DNA of 52,688 bases from an uncultured Roseburia sp. (lineage in GTDB: Bacteria > Bacillota > Clostridia > Lachnospirales > Lachnospiraceae): assembly GCA_947567625.1 (NCBI GenBank), contig CANONN010000022.1, positions 1-52,688 of the forward strand, in the 5' to 3' direction. Below the pieces are notes generated by a model. It did not search any database. It was not told the origin of the DNA and saw only the letters and a list, made by a program, of their open reading frames with translations. Below, in pieces: positions 38,958 through 48,255 of this stretch. The position numbers and the translations under genes are program-made. Within the stretch, counting starts at the first letter, position 1. Each line of letters begins with the position of its first letter.

Positions 38958-39875
38958 TCACGGCTCCTGGTGAAGCAGGCTGTATTTTCCGGGCGTCATG
39001 CCGGTATGCTTTTTAAATATTTTAGAAAAATAATAAACGTCGCAAAACCCGGTCTGGGCGGCAACCTCCTCTATGGTATAGTAGCCGGTGAGCAGAAGCT
39101 GCCTGGCCCGTGCGATGCGCGTCATATTCAAATATTGAAAAATGGTCTGTCCGGTCCATTTTTTAAACTGGCGGTTGAGATAATCAAAATGATAATTAAA
39201 ATGTTGCTGTATCAGTTCGCCGGAAATATCCTGCGCGTAGCACTGATTTAAAAAGCGGATGAGCTCCGGGATGATCAGCCTTGCTTTGCCCCGGACGGAT
39301 ACAACATTGGCTTCCTGCTGGTAGCAGTAGTCCTTGGCGAGAGTCAGCAGCATTTCATAGAAAAGACAGGCGGCCTGCAGCCTGTTGTAACGGATTTGTC
39401 CGTGGAATGTATCGAGCAGGTTTTCTTTGAGCTGGGAAATAAAAATAATATTTTCCTGCAATTCAACATGTCCATATTTTGGCACAATGACAGCGGGCAG
39501 CTTGTAATCCTGCGGCAGTGGAACACAGTCGCAGGCGTGAGCAATTGAAGTTGTGTCGAACGTTTTGGCAGCGGACGGTTCTGTCCGTTCGGTCAGATTT
39601 CCGCGGAAATGCACATACAGGAAACGGCAGGCGGGCATCTGCCGGGTGCCGTAGTGCGTGCGGCTTGGGTCTAACAGAATAAAGTCGTTTTTCTTCAAAA
39701 TATAATCGGTCGTATCTTCACTTAAATACATTTCCCCATCCAAAATATAATAAAGGATATACTCTGGGTACTGCCGCCGGAAATGAATGTAGGGCGGCTT
39801 GGGGCTTGCAATGTCAGCCGCGGAAAGGACAGGCAGGGATTCGCTGGACAGTTCGTAATATAAGTGTGGATGCAT
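38958..39875 (-). CDS. AraC family transcriptional regulator
   Basis: A 305-residue regulator. The N-terminal part (YILDGEMYLSEDTTDYILKK and DFILLDPSRTHYG) is a cupin-like ligand-sensing domain. The C-terminal ~100 residues are the two-helix-turn-helix AraC DNA-binding domain, with FQYLNMTRIARARQLLLTG, then EEVAAQTGFCDVYYFSKIF and KKHTGMTPGKYS. AAAGGAG precedes the ATG at 39875. It is divergent from the MATE gene at 40050 with a 174-bp gap carrying a TATAAT on its side, so it may control that exporter (inference). The ligand is unknown, possibly a sugar as in many cupin-AraC proteins. Confidence 0.92.
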   Translation of the reverse strand: MHPHLYYELSSESLPVLSAADIASPKPPYIHFRRQYPEYILYYILDGEMYLSEDTTDYILKKNDFILLDPSRTHYGTRQMPACRFLYVHFRGNLTERTEPSAAKTFDTTSIAHACDCVPLPQDYKLPAVIVPKYGHVELQENIIFISQLKENLLDTFHGQIRYNRLQAACLFYEMLLTLAKDYCYQQEANVVSVRGKARLIIPELIRFLNQCYAQDISGELIQQHFNYHFDYLNRQFKKWTGQTIFQYLNMTRIARARQLLLTGYYTIEEVAAQTGFCDVYYFSKIFKKHTGMTPGKYSLLHQEP

Positions 39876-40049
39876 CTTATTTTTCTCCTTTGTTTTGAAA
39901 GATATCGGTTATTATAACAGAGACAGGAACAAAAGAAAAGTCGTTTATACACAAAAACGGGTCTGTATTATATATTGTACAATCCGGCATTTTGATTAAG
40001 ATATTAGTTAAAAACATACGCAAGATTATGTGCGGGAACGGAGGACGGC

Positions 40050-41384
40050 ATGAAAGACATGACACAGGGAAATCCCATCCGGCTGATTGTCGGTTTTGCG
40101 ATACCGATGCTGATCGGCAATATTTTTCAGCAAATCTATAACGTGGTCGATACGGTTGTGGTGGGGCGCTATCTCGGGGAGGAAGCGTTGGCGGGCGTCG
40201 GTAGCACCGGAACATTAAATATGTTCCTGCTGGCGCTCATATTCGGGCTCTGCAACGGTGCGGGACTGGTGATTGCACAGTGCTTCGGCTGCCAGGATTG
40301 GGAAAAGCTAAAGCGGGCGGTGACGGCGATGATCTGGGTGGTCGGCATCCTTACGGTAGTGATCTCCGTGCTGGGAATTACCGCCTGCCGCTTTTTTCTG
40401 GGGCTTCTCAGCGTGCCGGACAATGTCATCGGCTATTCCGTGACATACCTGCGCATCATCTACAGCTTTGTGCTCGGAAGCGTGCTGTACAATGCGGCCT
40501 CTGCGATTCTTAGAAGCACCGGCGATTCGCGGACGCCGCTGTATGCGCTGATTGCCGCTTCTCTGGTAAATGTGGCGCTGGATCTGTTCTTTATCGTAGT
40601 GTGCGATATGGGCGTAGCCGGCGTTGCCCTCGCCACCGTAATCGCGCAGTTTTTGTCCGCGGCGATCACCATCTGTTTTTTACTCAAAAAGAGAAGACAG
40701 ATCGGGCTGTTTGACATGAATTTTCGGCCCGCAAAAGAAGATATTGTTTTAATCATAAAGACCGGTTTTCCGGCTGCTTTCCAGTCATCCATGATTTCGC
40801 TCGGCGGCATGAGCGTGCAGCGCTTAATCAATTCCTACGGCTCCGAAGTTATGGCGGCCTATGTCGCGGCAAACCGCATTGACACCGTAGCAATCCAGGT
40901 GATCGTCTCGATCGGGACGGCGCTCTCTGTATTTACCGGGCAGAATATGGGCAAGGACCAGTTTGACAGAATCCGCGAGGGCCTCTATAAGACACTGGCG
41001 ATTATGGTGGGGGCCAGCGTTTTGATCGCCGCGCTTGTCCTGATTTTCCGCTATCAGCTTATGGCGCTGTTTTTGGACAGCGACGCCTCCGCGCGCGTGA
41101 TCTCGATCGGCGTCAATTACCTGTCAATCATCGGCATCGCCTATGTGATCGCCGGTATCATGCAGAGTTACCAGAATGTCATCCGCGGCGCCGGCGACGT
41201 CAATACCTGTATGGTGGCGGGACTTACCGAGCTGGCGGGCAGAATCGTTTTTGCTTACCTGCTCTCCCATTTTATCGGCGTCAACGGCATCTGGATTGCC
41301 ACGCCGATCTCATGGGGGTGCGGCTGCGTCATCCCCGTGATACGATACTATTCCGGCAGATGGAAAACGAAAAAATTGGTGTAA
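40050..41384 (+). CDS. MATE family efflux transporter
   Basis: A 444-residue MATE transporter with about twelve membrane helices. Seen: DMTQGNPIRLIVGFAIPML at the N-terminus, QIYNVVDTVVVGRYLGEEAL, and the second-lobe counterpart AANRIDTVAIQVIVSIGTAL. It exports unknown small molecules using an ion gradient. CGGAGGA precedes the ATG. The divergent AraC gene upstream is a plausible regulator. It ends in a short T-rich stretch before the lepA promoter. It belongs to a different MATE subgroup from the gene at 184. Confidence 0.94.
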   Translation: MKDMTQGNPIRLIVGFAIPMLIGNIFQQIYNVVDTVVVGRYLGEEALAGVGSTGTLNMFLLALIFGLCNGAGLVIAQCFGCQDWEKLKRAVTAMIWVVGILTVVISVLGITACRFFLGLLSVPDNVIGYSVTYLRIIYSFVLGSVLYNAASAILRSTGDSRTPLYALIAASLVNVALDLFFIVVCDMGVAGVALATVIAQFLSAAITICFLLKKRRQIGLFDMNFRPAKEDIVLIIKTGFPAAFQSSMISLGGMSVQRLINSYGSEVMAAYVAANRIDTVAIQVIVSIGTALSVFTGQNMGKDQFDRIREGLYKTLAIMVGASVLIAALVLIFRYQLMALFLDSDASARVISIGVNYLSIIGIAYVIAGIMQSYQNVIRGAGDVNTCMVAGLTELAGRIVFAYLLSHFIGVNGIWIATPISWGCGCVIPVIRYYSGRWKTKKLV

Positions 41385-41414
41385 TATCTTAAGAAAACCT
41401 TTCCCTTTTTGCAA

Positions 41415-41443
41415 TTGCATTGAAAGTGGCGGGATGATATAAT
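41415..41443 (+). promoter_or_regulatory. Sigma-A promoter for lepA-hemW
   Basis: TTGCAT (41415-41420), a 17-bp spacer, TATAAT (41438-41443), with GAT before the -10. A leader of about 145 nt follows, filled with hairpins. Confidence 0.8.
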
Positions 41444-41462
41444 CGGTAAAGAGTAGGTTTAT

Positions 41463-41593
41463 AAATCAGCATGACCGCTGATTTTATGACACGTGAACTT
41501 GTTCACGTTGGCTATATGAAGTCAGAGCCTTCAATATGCCCTGTTCGAAGATGTTGTGCAGGTTTTGAGCACACAAATTTTGGAGGAACATTC
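41463..41593 (+). promoter_or_regulatory. Structured 5' leader of lepA
   Basis: Hairpins in order: AAATCAGC/GCTGATTT (41463-41484, loop ATGACC, ending in TTTT), ACGTGAAC/GTTCACGT (41491-41508, perfect, TT loop), TGAAG/CTTCA (41517-41533), and an imperfect TTGTGC/GCACACAA pair. The ribosome site TTTTGGAGG follows. The longest open frame begins inside this leader at 41471, but that is not the real LepA start. Confidence 0.55.
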
Positions 41594-43411
41594 ATGGCGA
41601 TTGACCAGAGTAAAATCAGAAATTTTTGCATTATTGCACATATTGACCATGGCAAGTCGACGCTTGCCGACCGCATCATAGAGCGGACAGGCACGCTCAC
41701 CAGCCGGGAAATGCAGGCGCAGGTGCTTGATAACATGGACTTGGAGCGGGAGCGCGGCATCACGATCAAGTCGCAGGCGGTGCGTATCATCTACAATGCC
41801 AGGGACGGCGAAGAGTACATTTTTAACCTGATCGACACGCCGGGCCATGTCGATTTTAACTATGAAGTTTCGCGCAGCCTGGCCGCGTGTGACGGCGCAA
41901 TCCTTGTCGTGGACGCCGCGCAGGGCGTGGAGGCGCAGACGCTCGCCAATGTCTACCTGGCGCTCGACCACGATCTCGACGTGATGCCGGTGATCAACAA
42001 GATCGATCTGCCCAGCGCGATGCCGGACGAGGTGGTTAAGGAGATTGAGGACGTGATCGGCATCGAGGCCCAGGATGCGCCAAGGATTTCCGCCAAGACG
42101 GGACTTAACATCGAGGATGTCTTAGAACAGATTGTAAAGAAAATACCGGCGCCCGCGGGAGACGCAGGCGCGCCGCTCTCGGCCCTGATTTTTGATGCGC
42201 TCTACGATTCCTACAAGGGCGTGATCGTTTTCTGCCGCATCAAGGAGGGGACGGTAAAGGTCGGCGATATGATACAGATGATGGCTACGGGCGCAAAGTC
42301 CGAGGTGACGGAAGTCGGTTATTTTGGCGCCGGGCAGTTTATCCCGTGCGAGGAGCTCTCGGCCGGCATGGTCGGGTATCTGTGCGCCAGCATCAAAAAC
42401 GTGCAGGACACGCGGGTCGGCGATACGGTGACAAACGCGGAGCGTCCCTGCGATACGCCCCTGCCGGGCTATAAAAAGGTCAATCCGATGGTCTACTGCG
42501 GCCTTTATCCGGCGGACAGCGCCAAATACCCCGATTTGCGGGATGCGTTGGAAAAATTGCAGATCAACGACGCCTCGCTGCATTTTGAGCCGGAGACCTC
42601 CATGGCGCTCGGGTTTGGCTTTCGTTGCGGCTTTTTGGGGCTGCTGCATTTGGAGATTATCCAGGAGCGCTTAGAGCGCGAGTTTGCCCTCGACCTGGTG
42701 ACGACGGCGCCGGGCGTTATTTATCATGTGTATAAGACCAATGGGGAAATGATCGAGCTGACCAATCCCTCCAACCTGCCCGACCCCTCCGAGATCGAAT
42801 ATATGGAAGAACCGGTGGTGGCGGCGGAGATCATGGTCACCAGCGAATATGTCGGCGCCATCATGAAGCTCTGCCAGGAACGACGCGGCGTCTATATCAG
42901 TATGGAATATCTCGAGGAGACGCGCGCGCTGATCAAGTATGACCTGCCGCTCAATGAGATTATCTATGATTTCTTTGACGCGCTCAAGTCGCGCTCGAGG
43001 GGGTACGCTTCCTTCGATTATGAATTAAAGGGTTATGTGCGTTCCGAGCTGGTGAAGCTCGACATTTTAATCAACCGTGAGCAGGTGGACGCCCTCTCGT
43101 TTATCGTATTCAAGGACAGCGCCTATGAGCGCGGCAGAAGAATGTGTGAGCGCTTGAAGGAAGAGATACCCAGGCATTTATTCGAGATACCGATACAGGC
43201 GGCTGTCGGCGGCAAAGTGATTGCCAGGGAAACCGTCAAGGCCATGCGCAAAGACGTGCTGGCAAAATGCTACGGCGGCGATATCACGCGCAAGAGAAAG
43301 CTTTTGGAGAAGCAGAAGGAGGGAAAGAAGCGTATGCGCCAGGTGGGCAATGTAGAGATTCCGCAGGAGGCGTTTATGAGCGTACTCAAATTGGACGAGG
43401 ATGGAAATTAA
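41594..43411 (+). CDS. lepA: Translation elongation factor 4 (back-translocating GTPase LepA)
   Basis: A 605-residue ribosome-associated GTPase. Seen: G1 [15 protein letters not shown], the switch region [13 protein letters not shown]3 DTPGHVDF, G4 NKIDLP, the EF-G-like domains II, III and V, and the LepA-specific C-terminus ([20 protein letters not shown], then [15 protein letters not shown]). LepA acts on stalled or mistranslocated ribosomes and affects initiation. GGAGG at 41582-41586 and the standard N-terminus ([20 protein letters not shown]) place the start at 41594. hemW follows with no gap, the usual order in Firmicutes. Confidence 0.98.
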   Translation: MAIDQSKIRNFCIIAHIDHGKSTLADRIIERTGTLTSREMQAQVLDNMDLERERGITIKSQAVRIIYNARDGEEYIFNLIDTPGHVDFNYEVSRSLAACDGAILVVDAAQGVEAQTLANVYLALDHDLDVMPVINKIDLPSAMPDEVVKEIEDVIGIEAQDAPRISAKTGLNIEDVLEQIVKKIPAPAGDAGAPLSALIFDALYDSYKGVIVFCRIKEGTVKVGDMIQMMATGAKSEVTEVGYFGAGQFIPCEELSAGMVGYLCASIKNVQDTRVGDTVTNAERPCDTPLPGYKKVNPMVYCGLYPADSAKYPDLRDALEKLQINDASLHFEPETSMALGFGFRCGFLGLLHLEIIQERLEREFALDLVTTAPGVIYHVYKTNGEMIELTNPSNLPDPSEIEYMEEPVVAAEIMVTSEYVGAIMKLCQERRGVYISMEYLEETRALIKYDLPLNEIIYDFFDALKSRSRGYASFDYELKGYVRSELVKLDILINREQVDALSFIVFKDSAYERGRRMCERLKEEIPRHLFEIPIQAAVGGKVIARETVKAMRKDVLAKCYGGDITRKRKLLEKQKEGKKRMRQVGNVEIPQEAFMSVLKLDEDGN

Positions 43412-44638
43412 ATGAGACAGATGCAGCTGTATTTGCACATTCCGTTCTGCATGAAAAAATGCCTGTACTGCGATTTCCTCTCTTTTGCGGAGGACGAAAA
43501 GACGCAGGATGCCTATATGGATGCGCTGATACGGGAGATTCGTTATTACGGGGAGCGAGAAAAAGACGTCCTCATCTCCACGGTCTATATCGGCGGCGGC
43601 ACCCCCTCGTGGCTGAAAGCGGATCGGATTATGGCGCTGATGCAGGCCGTGCGGGGGTCATTTGCACTGATGACGGATGCCGAGATTACAATCGAGTGCA
43701 ATCCGGGCACCGTCACGGAAGAGAAGCTCGCGGCCTACCGGGCGGCCGGGATTAACCGTTTAAGTATCGGCCTGCAGTCGGCGGACGACGCAGAGCTTAG
43801 GCTGCTCGGCAGGGTGCACACTTTCGCGCAGTTTATCAGGACTTACGAGTTGGCGCGCGGCAGCGGATTTACTAATATCAATGTCGATCTCATGAGCGGC
43901 CTGCCGGGGCAGACGGTCCGTGCGGTCAGGGCTACACTGCAAAAAGTGCTGATGCTTAGGCCGGAGCATATCTCGTCCTATTCCCTGATCGTGGAGGAGG
44001 GAACGCCTTTTTATGACAGGTATCACGCGGATGTGCAGAGGCAGCAGGCGGGACTTGCCACAGAGCTTCTTCCCACGGAGGATGAGGCGTACGAGATGGC
44101 AAAGGCGACGGAGCATATGCTCTCTAAGGCGGGGTATGAGCACTATGAGATTTCCAACTTTGCCAAGCCGGGCTATGCATGCCGCCACAACATCGGTTAT
44201 TGGCGGAGGGCGGAATACCTTGGGCTGGGGCTGGGGGCCGCTTCTCTGCTGGGGGAGTACCGCTGTGCCAACCGCAGGGATTTGGCAGAGTACCTGCGGC
44301 TTTTCAGACAGATTGATATTTTGGCGCTGCGGCAGGAAAACGGAGAGCAATGCCCCGCCTCTAATCTTCACGCGACGGTGGAAAAGCTTTCGGTGAAAGC
44401 ACAGATGGAAGAATTTATGTTTTTGGGGCTTCGCTTGACAGAAGGCGTATACCGGGAGGATTTTGAGAGATTTTTTCGGATACCTGTGGAGAGCGTATAT
44501 GGAGAGCCGCTCAGACGCATGGCGGCAGCGGGGCTTCTGGTAAAAAGGGAGGGAAGAATCTATCTCACCGGGCGCGGGCGGGATGTCAGCAACTATGTAT
44601 TGGCACAATTTTTGCTTGAGGAAACAAAGACCGGATAA
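43412..44638 (+). CDS. hemW: Radical SAM family heme chaperone HemW
   Basis: A 408-residue HemN-like radical SAM protein. The N-terminus LYLHIPFCMKKCLYCDFLSF carries the CX3CX2C cluster at Cys13, Cys17 and Cys20; the SAM-binding GGGTPSWL and the later ECNPGT and IGLQSADDAELRLLGRVHTF motifs are HemW hallmarks. The C-terminal HemN_C-like domain is present (MFLGLRLTEGVYREDF). HemW is thought to bind and deliver heme rather than oxidise coproporphyrinogen; annotators once called it coproporphyrinogen oxidase. The start codon abuts the lepA stop, so the two are surely co-transcribed. Confidence 0.95.
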   Translation: MRQMQLYLHIPFCMKKCLYCDFLSFAEDEKTQDAYMDALIREIRYYGEREKDVLISTVYIGGGTPSWLKADRIMALMQAVRGSFALMTDAEITIECNPGTVTEEKLAAYRAAGINRLSIGLQSADDAELRLLGRVHTFAQFIRTYELARGSGFTNINVDLMSGLPGQTVRAVRATLQKVLMLRPEHISSYSLIVEEGTPFYDRYHADVQRQQAGLATELLPTEDEAYEMAKATEHMLSKAGYEHYEISNFAKPGYACRHNIGYWRRAEYLGLGLGAASLLGEYRCANRRDLAEYLRLFRQIDILALRQENGEQCPASNLHATVEKLSVKAQMEEFMFLGLRLTEGVYREDFERFFRIPVESVYGEPLRRMAAAGLLVKREGRIYLTGRGRDVSNYVLAQFLLEETKTG

Positions 44639-44665
44639 ACAGGCAATGACGGGATAAACATTGAT

Positions 44666-46321
44666 ATGAACAAGAGAAAGAAGAAAAAGTTATTAAGAAA
44701 CCTGATATGTATTGCGTACTGCTCCGTACAGCTCTTAGTGGTGGTGGTAGCCTTTAAGGGGCTTGGCGTGCTGATCGAAAAAATAACCGGAAAAGATATC
44801 AGTGAGGTGTTCAGTTCCGGGATTATTTTTGATGCCGACGACGAAGAGGAAGAAGAAAAGTATCTGTTTACCGTGTGTCTGGATGCCGGGCACGGAGGGA
44901 AAGACAACGGTTCCGACAACGGGGCGCGCTTTGAAAAAAATGACACGCTGACCATTACCAACGAAGTGGCTGCCTACTTGAGGGAACAGCAGGTAAAAGT
45001 CGTCATGACGCGCGAGGACGATACCTTTTTAAAATTGTCCGAGCGCTGCGATATCGCCAATGCCAGTCAGGCGGATTATTTTGTCTCCTTACATAGAAAC
45101 AGCGGCGAGGGAAACGGCGTGGAGATCTGGATTGCGACCGATGCGGGGGCGGATACGAGTGAGATGGCCGATCGGATTATGGACGGCCTGAACGCAGTGG
45201 GGATTTCGAGAAACCGCGGCGTGCGCAAGGGAACGCAGCAGCAAAACGGCAACAATTATTATATCAACGCACATTCCAATATGCCCTCCTGCATCGTGGA
45301 GCTGGGTTTTATGAACAGCCCCAATGACAATCAGTTGTTTGACGAAAAGTTAAAGGAATACGCAAAGGCTGTCGGGGATGCGGTGATTGCCGTATGGCAG
45401 AAGCAGAATACAGGCAGCAGTGAGGGCGGTGTGAGCCCGTCCGGCAGTGAGGGCGGCACGGGGACGCCGGGCACAACCGGGCCAAATCCCGGGACGCCGG
45501 ATGGCAGCGGGGATGGCACGATGACAGGAGGCAGCGAAAATACAGGAGGAGACGCGGCTTTGGATGGCGCGGTGTCCTCCAACACCGGCCGGGTGGAACA
45601 CTTTACGCCGATTGAAAATGTGGCGTCTCTTAGCAACAGTGCGATGGACTGGGGGCAGGGCTCCAACATGGACGAGAAGAACCGGCCGGAGGGAGCCGTC
45701 AGCGCCCAGGCAAAGTACGGCAGTTACGAGGCGTATTTTATTGATGATAAGATGGAGGATAACATCCTATATCTGACATTTGACGAGGGATATGAGTACG
45801 GATGCAGTCCCTCTATTTTAGATACCTTAAAAGAGAAAAACGTAAAAGCGGTATTTTTTGTAACGGAACCCTACGCGAAAGACCAGCCCGATCTGGTGCG
45901 GCGGATGATCGATGAGGGGCATACGCTGGGAAACCATTCCGTGACGCATCCCTCTAAGGGCTTGCCGTCCCAGTCGTTGGAGACACAGGAAAATGAGGTG
46001 ATGGAGAATCACCGTTACATCAAGGATAATTTCGGCTATGACATGCATCTGTTCCGCTATCCGGCCGGAAAGTTCAGTGAGCAGTCGTTGGCTCTCGTGC
46101 ACAACTGCGGTTATAAAAGCCTGTTCTGGAGCTTCGCCTATCTGGACTATGATGTCAACAATCAGCCCGATCAGGCAGCGAGCCTGCAAAAGATGTTGGA
46201 TAAGCTTCATCCCGGCGCCATCTATCTGCTCCACGCGGAATCGGAGACGAACACCGCGGTGCTGGGAGAGTTTATTGACAGGGCGAGAGCGGCAGGGTAT
46301 GAGTTTGCCGTGTTCGATTAA
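44666..46321 (+). CDS. CwlD-like N-acetylmuramoyl-L-alanine amidase fused to PdaA-like deacetylase
   Basis: A 551-residue membrane-anchored two-enzyme protein. After one TM, residues ~70-250 form an Amidase_3 domain (VCLDAGHGGKDNGSDNG, SLHRNSGEGNGVEIW, CIVELGFMNSPNDN) that cuts the stem peptide from MurNAc. A Gly/Ser/Thr/Pro linker of about 70 residues follows. Residues ~355-551 are a polysaccharide deacetylase with the PdaA-type motif TFDEGYEYG, then GNHSVTHPS, RYPAGKFS and LLHAESET. In Bacillus, CwlD and PdaA act one after the other to make muramic-delta-lactam in spore cortex. Here both activities are in one chain. The ribosome site (ACGGGA) is weak. It follows hemW closely. Confidence 0.88.
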   Translation: MNKRKKKKLLRNLICIAYCSVQLLVVVVAFKGLGVLIEKITGKDISEVFSSGIIFDADDEEEEEKYLFTVCLDAGHGGKDNGSDNGARFEKNDTLTITNEVAAYLREQQVKVVMTREDDTFLKLSERCDIANASQADYFVSLHRNSGEGNGVEIWIATDAGADTSEMADRIMDGLNAVGISRNRGVRKGTQQQNGNNYYINAHSNMPSCIVELGFMNSPNDNQLFDEKLKEYAKAVGDAVIAVWQKQNTGSSEGGVSPSGSEGGTGTPGTTGPNPGTPDGSGDGTMTGGSENTGGDAALDGAVSSNTGRVEHFTPIENVASLSNSAMDWGQGSNMDEKNRPEGAVSAQAKYGSYEAYFIDDKMEDNILYLTFDEGYEYGCSPSILDTLKEKNVKAVFFVTEPYAKDQPDLVRRMIDEGHTLGNHSVTHPSKGLPSQSLETQENEVMENHRYIKDNFGYDMHLFRYPAGKFSEQSLALVHNCGYKSLFWSFAYLDYDVNNQPDQAASLQKMLDKLHPGAIYLLHAESETNTAVLGEFIDRARAAGYEFAVFD

Positions 46322-46400
46322 ACATGACAGCGCTTCGCATACAGAATCAGGAAACATTGGTTGTTTATCCTTATACTAAAGAGCAGGAAAGGATAAAGCG

Positions 46401-47273
46401 ATGGATTGGATTACAGGTATTCAAAAGGCGATCGACTATGTGGAAGAGCATTTGCTAGAGCCGATCTCGTACGAGGAGACAGCGAAAAGAGCATACGCGT
46501 CCAGCTTTCATTTTCAACGTATTTTTGGCATCATATGCGGATATACGCTCGGTGATTATATCCGTTTCCGCAGGTTATCCCTTGCCGGCAGAGAGCTTGC
46601 AGAGCAAAACGGGAAAGTGATCGACGTCGCGCTGAAATACGGATATGATACGCCGGAGAGCTTTACGCGGGCGTTTGTCCGTTTCCACGGCGTTTCTCCC
46701 ACGCAGGCGAAGCGTGGAGCTACCTTGAAAACCTTTTCGCGCCTTTCCGTAAAACTTTCATTAAACGGAGGGACAACTATGGAGTACAGAATCGAAAACA
46801 GAGAGACATTCCAACTGATTGTCAAAAAGAAACGTTTCCCCAAAGGAACGGAGCTCACTGCCGTACAGATTTCAGATTTTTGGGCGGAGTGCGGAAAGGA
46901 CGGAACGATTGGCCGCATGATCGAGAGCGCCGACGAGAGCGTAATTGGCAAAAATATCGTTGGAGTCAGTTTTGAGTATGAGGGGACTGACGATGAATTC
47001 CCTTACGGTATCGGGGCTGCCTATAATGGTAGCGGCAGTTTGGGCAAAGACGTAACCGTTGTGACAATCCCTGCGCACACCTATGTTGTGTTTGCGTGTG
47101 TCGGTAAAATGCCGGAGGCGTTTTCGGACACCTACCGTAATATTTGCACAGAGTTTTTTCCGACGAGTGAATATCGGCCGATCGGATTGGGATTTGAGTC
47201 CTATCCGTCGGCCGATGTGTCAAACCCGGCGTATCAATGTGAGATCTGGGTTGCGGTAGAGAAAAAGAATTAG
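46401..47273 (+). CDS. AraC family regulator with GyrI-like effector-binding domain
   Basis: A 290-residue regulator. The AraC DNA-binding domain is N-terminal (MDWITGIQKAIDYVEEHLLE, SFHFQRIFGIICGYTLGDYI, then GYDTPESFTRAFVRFHGVSP). The C-terminal ~160 residues are a GyrI/Rob-like small-molecule-binding domain (YRIENRETFQLIVKKKRFP, and CEIWVAVEKK at the end). This order is common in multidrug or stress regulators. GGAAAGG is the ribosome site. Its targets are unknown; the reverse-strand ABC operon ends just downstream and the amidase-deacetylase gene lies upstream. Confidence 0.92.
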   Translation: MDWITGIQKAIDYVEEHLLEPISYEETAKRAYASSFHFQRIFGIICGYTLGDYIRFRRLSLAGRELAEQNGKVIDVALKYGYDTPESFTRAFVRFHGVSPTQAKRGATLKTFSRLSVKLSLNGGTTMEYRIENRETFQLIVKKKRFPKGTELTAVQISDFWAECGKDGTIGRMIESADESVIGKNIVGVSFEYEGTDDEFPYGIGAAYNGSGSLGKDVTVVTIPAHTYVVFACVGKMPEAFSDTYRNICTEFFPTSEYRPIGLGFESYPSADVSNPAYQCEIWVAVEKKN

Positions 47274-47322
47274 ACGCAACTTGTGTAGGTTTTCTTTTTA
47301 CTAAGTCCGCGGGGCAGATATC

Positions 47323-48108
47323 TTAAGCAATGTCTTTGTTCTGATAGCGAACGAATGCGGCGGTTATACCGATCACCGTCAAAAGCAGGCCAACTGCCAG
47401 ATATTTGATTTCCAGGCTGCCGTTTGCCAGGATGTCTGCCCCGTCGGCATAACCATACGGCGTAAAATATTTTAAAAATGCGGCCTCTTTGGTCAGATTG
47501 GCAACAATATTCAAAAAGTAAAACAGCGCCGCGAGGCCAAGGCCGATTCCCAGCCCGCTCTTGTTGATAAAAGCGGAAATCCCAAAACAGATGGCGGCTG
47601 TCTCAACCTGTAAAATAAAGTACGCCAAAAATAAGAGGCCAAATGTCTGAAACTCCATTTTTTCCCCGATCAGCAGCGCAGATAACACCGAGACGCCGAC
47701 CACCGCTGCGTTGAGTATCAGAATCTGCAATAGTACGGAGGCAAGCTTTTGCGCCACGACCGTAGTGCGTTTGAGCGGATGGGTGAGAAGGAACTCCGCC
47801 GTCTGTTCTTTTTCCTCCTTTGCCAGTGCCAAGATGCCGAGCAGAGCCGCGAAAAAGGCGCCGCCTAAGCCTAGCACATTGCCACATTCCGTACAAAAGT
47901 AACCGCCAAACTCGCCGAAATTGATTTTATCCATCCCGAATGCGGCGGAAAAACTTCCCATATCGGCAAACATGCTGCTGATTTCATTCATCTGGCTTTC
48001 CATCTCCGGGTAGATCAAAATACAGACTCCCAGCATAAACGCAATAATTGCAGTCCAAAGCAGTAACGTCAGTCTCCCCTGTTTCATTTCCTGTTTCAAA
48101 ATAACCAT
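47323..48108 (-). CDS. ABC-2 type transporter permease
   Basis: A 261-residue membrane protein with six hydrophobic segments and the ABC-2 permease look (LALAKEEKEQTAEFLLTHPL, then KRTTVVAQKLASVLLQILIL). It pairs with the ATPase encoded just upstream on the same strand. A longer frame to 48249 only translates the intergenic repeat; the ATG at 48108, after AGGGA and at the end of family C repeat copy 2, fits the family N-terminus (MVILKQEMKQGRLTLLLW). It is the last gene of the sdpR-sdpI-ABC operon. Confidence 0.88.
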   Translation of the reverse strand: MVILKQEMKQGRLTLLLWTAIIAFMLGVCILIYPEMESQMNEISSMFADMGSFSAAFGMDKINFGEFGGYFCTECGNVLGLGGAFFAALLGILALAKEEKEQTAEFLLTHPLKRTTVVAQKLASVLLQILILNAAVVGVSVLSALLIGEKMEFQTFGLLFLAYFILQVETAAICFGISAFINKSGLGIGLGLAALFYFLNIVANLTKEAAFLKYFTPYGYADGADILANGSLEIKYLAVGLLLTVIGITAAFVRYQNKDIA

Positions 48109-48118
48109 GTTTATATCC

Positions 48119-48171
48119 CTTTCTGCATTGCGAACGATGTTCGCATTTGCTTTTTGCGCATAACGAGTTTG
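48119..48171 (-). repeat. Dispersed repeat, family C, copy 2
   Basis: Read on the minus strand it runs CAAACTCG, TATGCGCAA, then hairpin TGCGAAC-ATC-GTTCGCA, ATGCAGAAA and GGG, matching the sequence in front of the ABC ATPase at 36623. The loop differs (ATA there, ATC here) while the stem is unchanged. It ends at the ribosome site of the ABC permease, inside an operon. Confidence 0.7.
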
Positions 48172-48255
48172 TTCTGTTATGCCTGAACCGTTCCATTGTC
48201 GTGCAGAAAATTTCTTTCCCGTCAGTCTTACAGTAATGCTGAAAGCCATTGCCCG

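Noticed and set aside
41471-41593. N-terminal extension of LepA
   Set aside because: It is translation of the hairpin leader. GGAGG and the standard LepA N-terminus place the start at 41594.
48109-48249. N-terminal extension of the ABC permease
   Set aside because: It is translation of the family C repeat. The ATG at 48108 follows a ribosome site and matches the family start.
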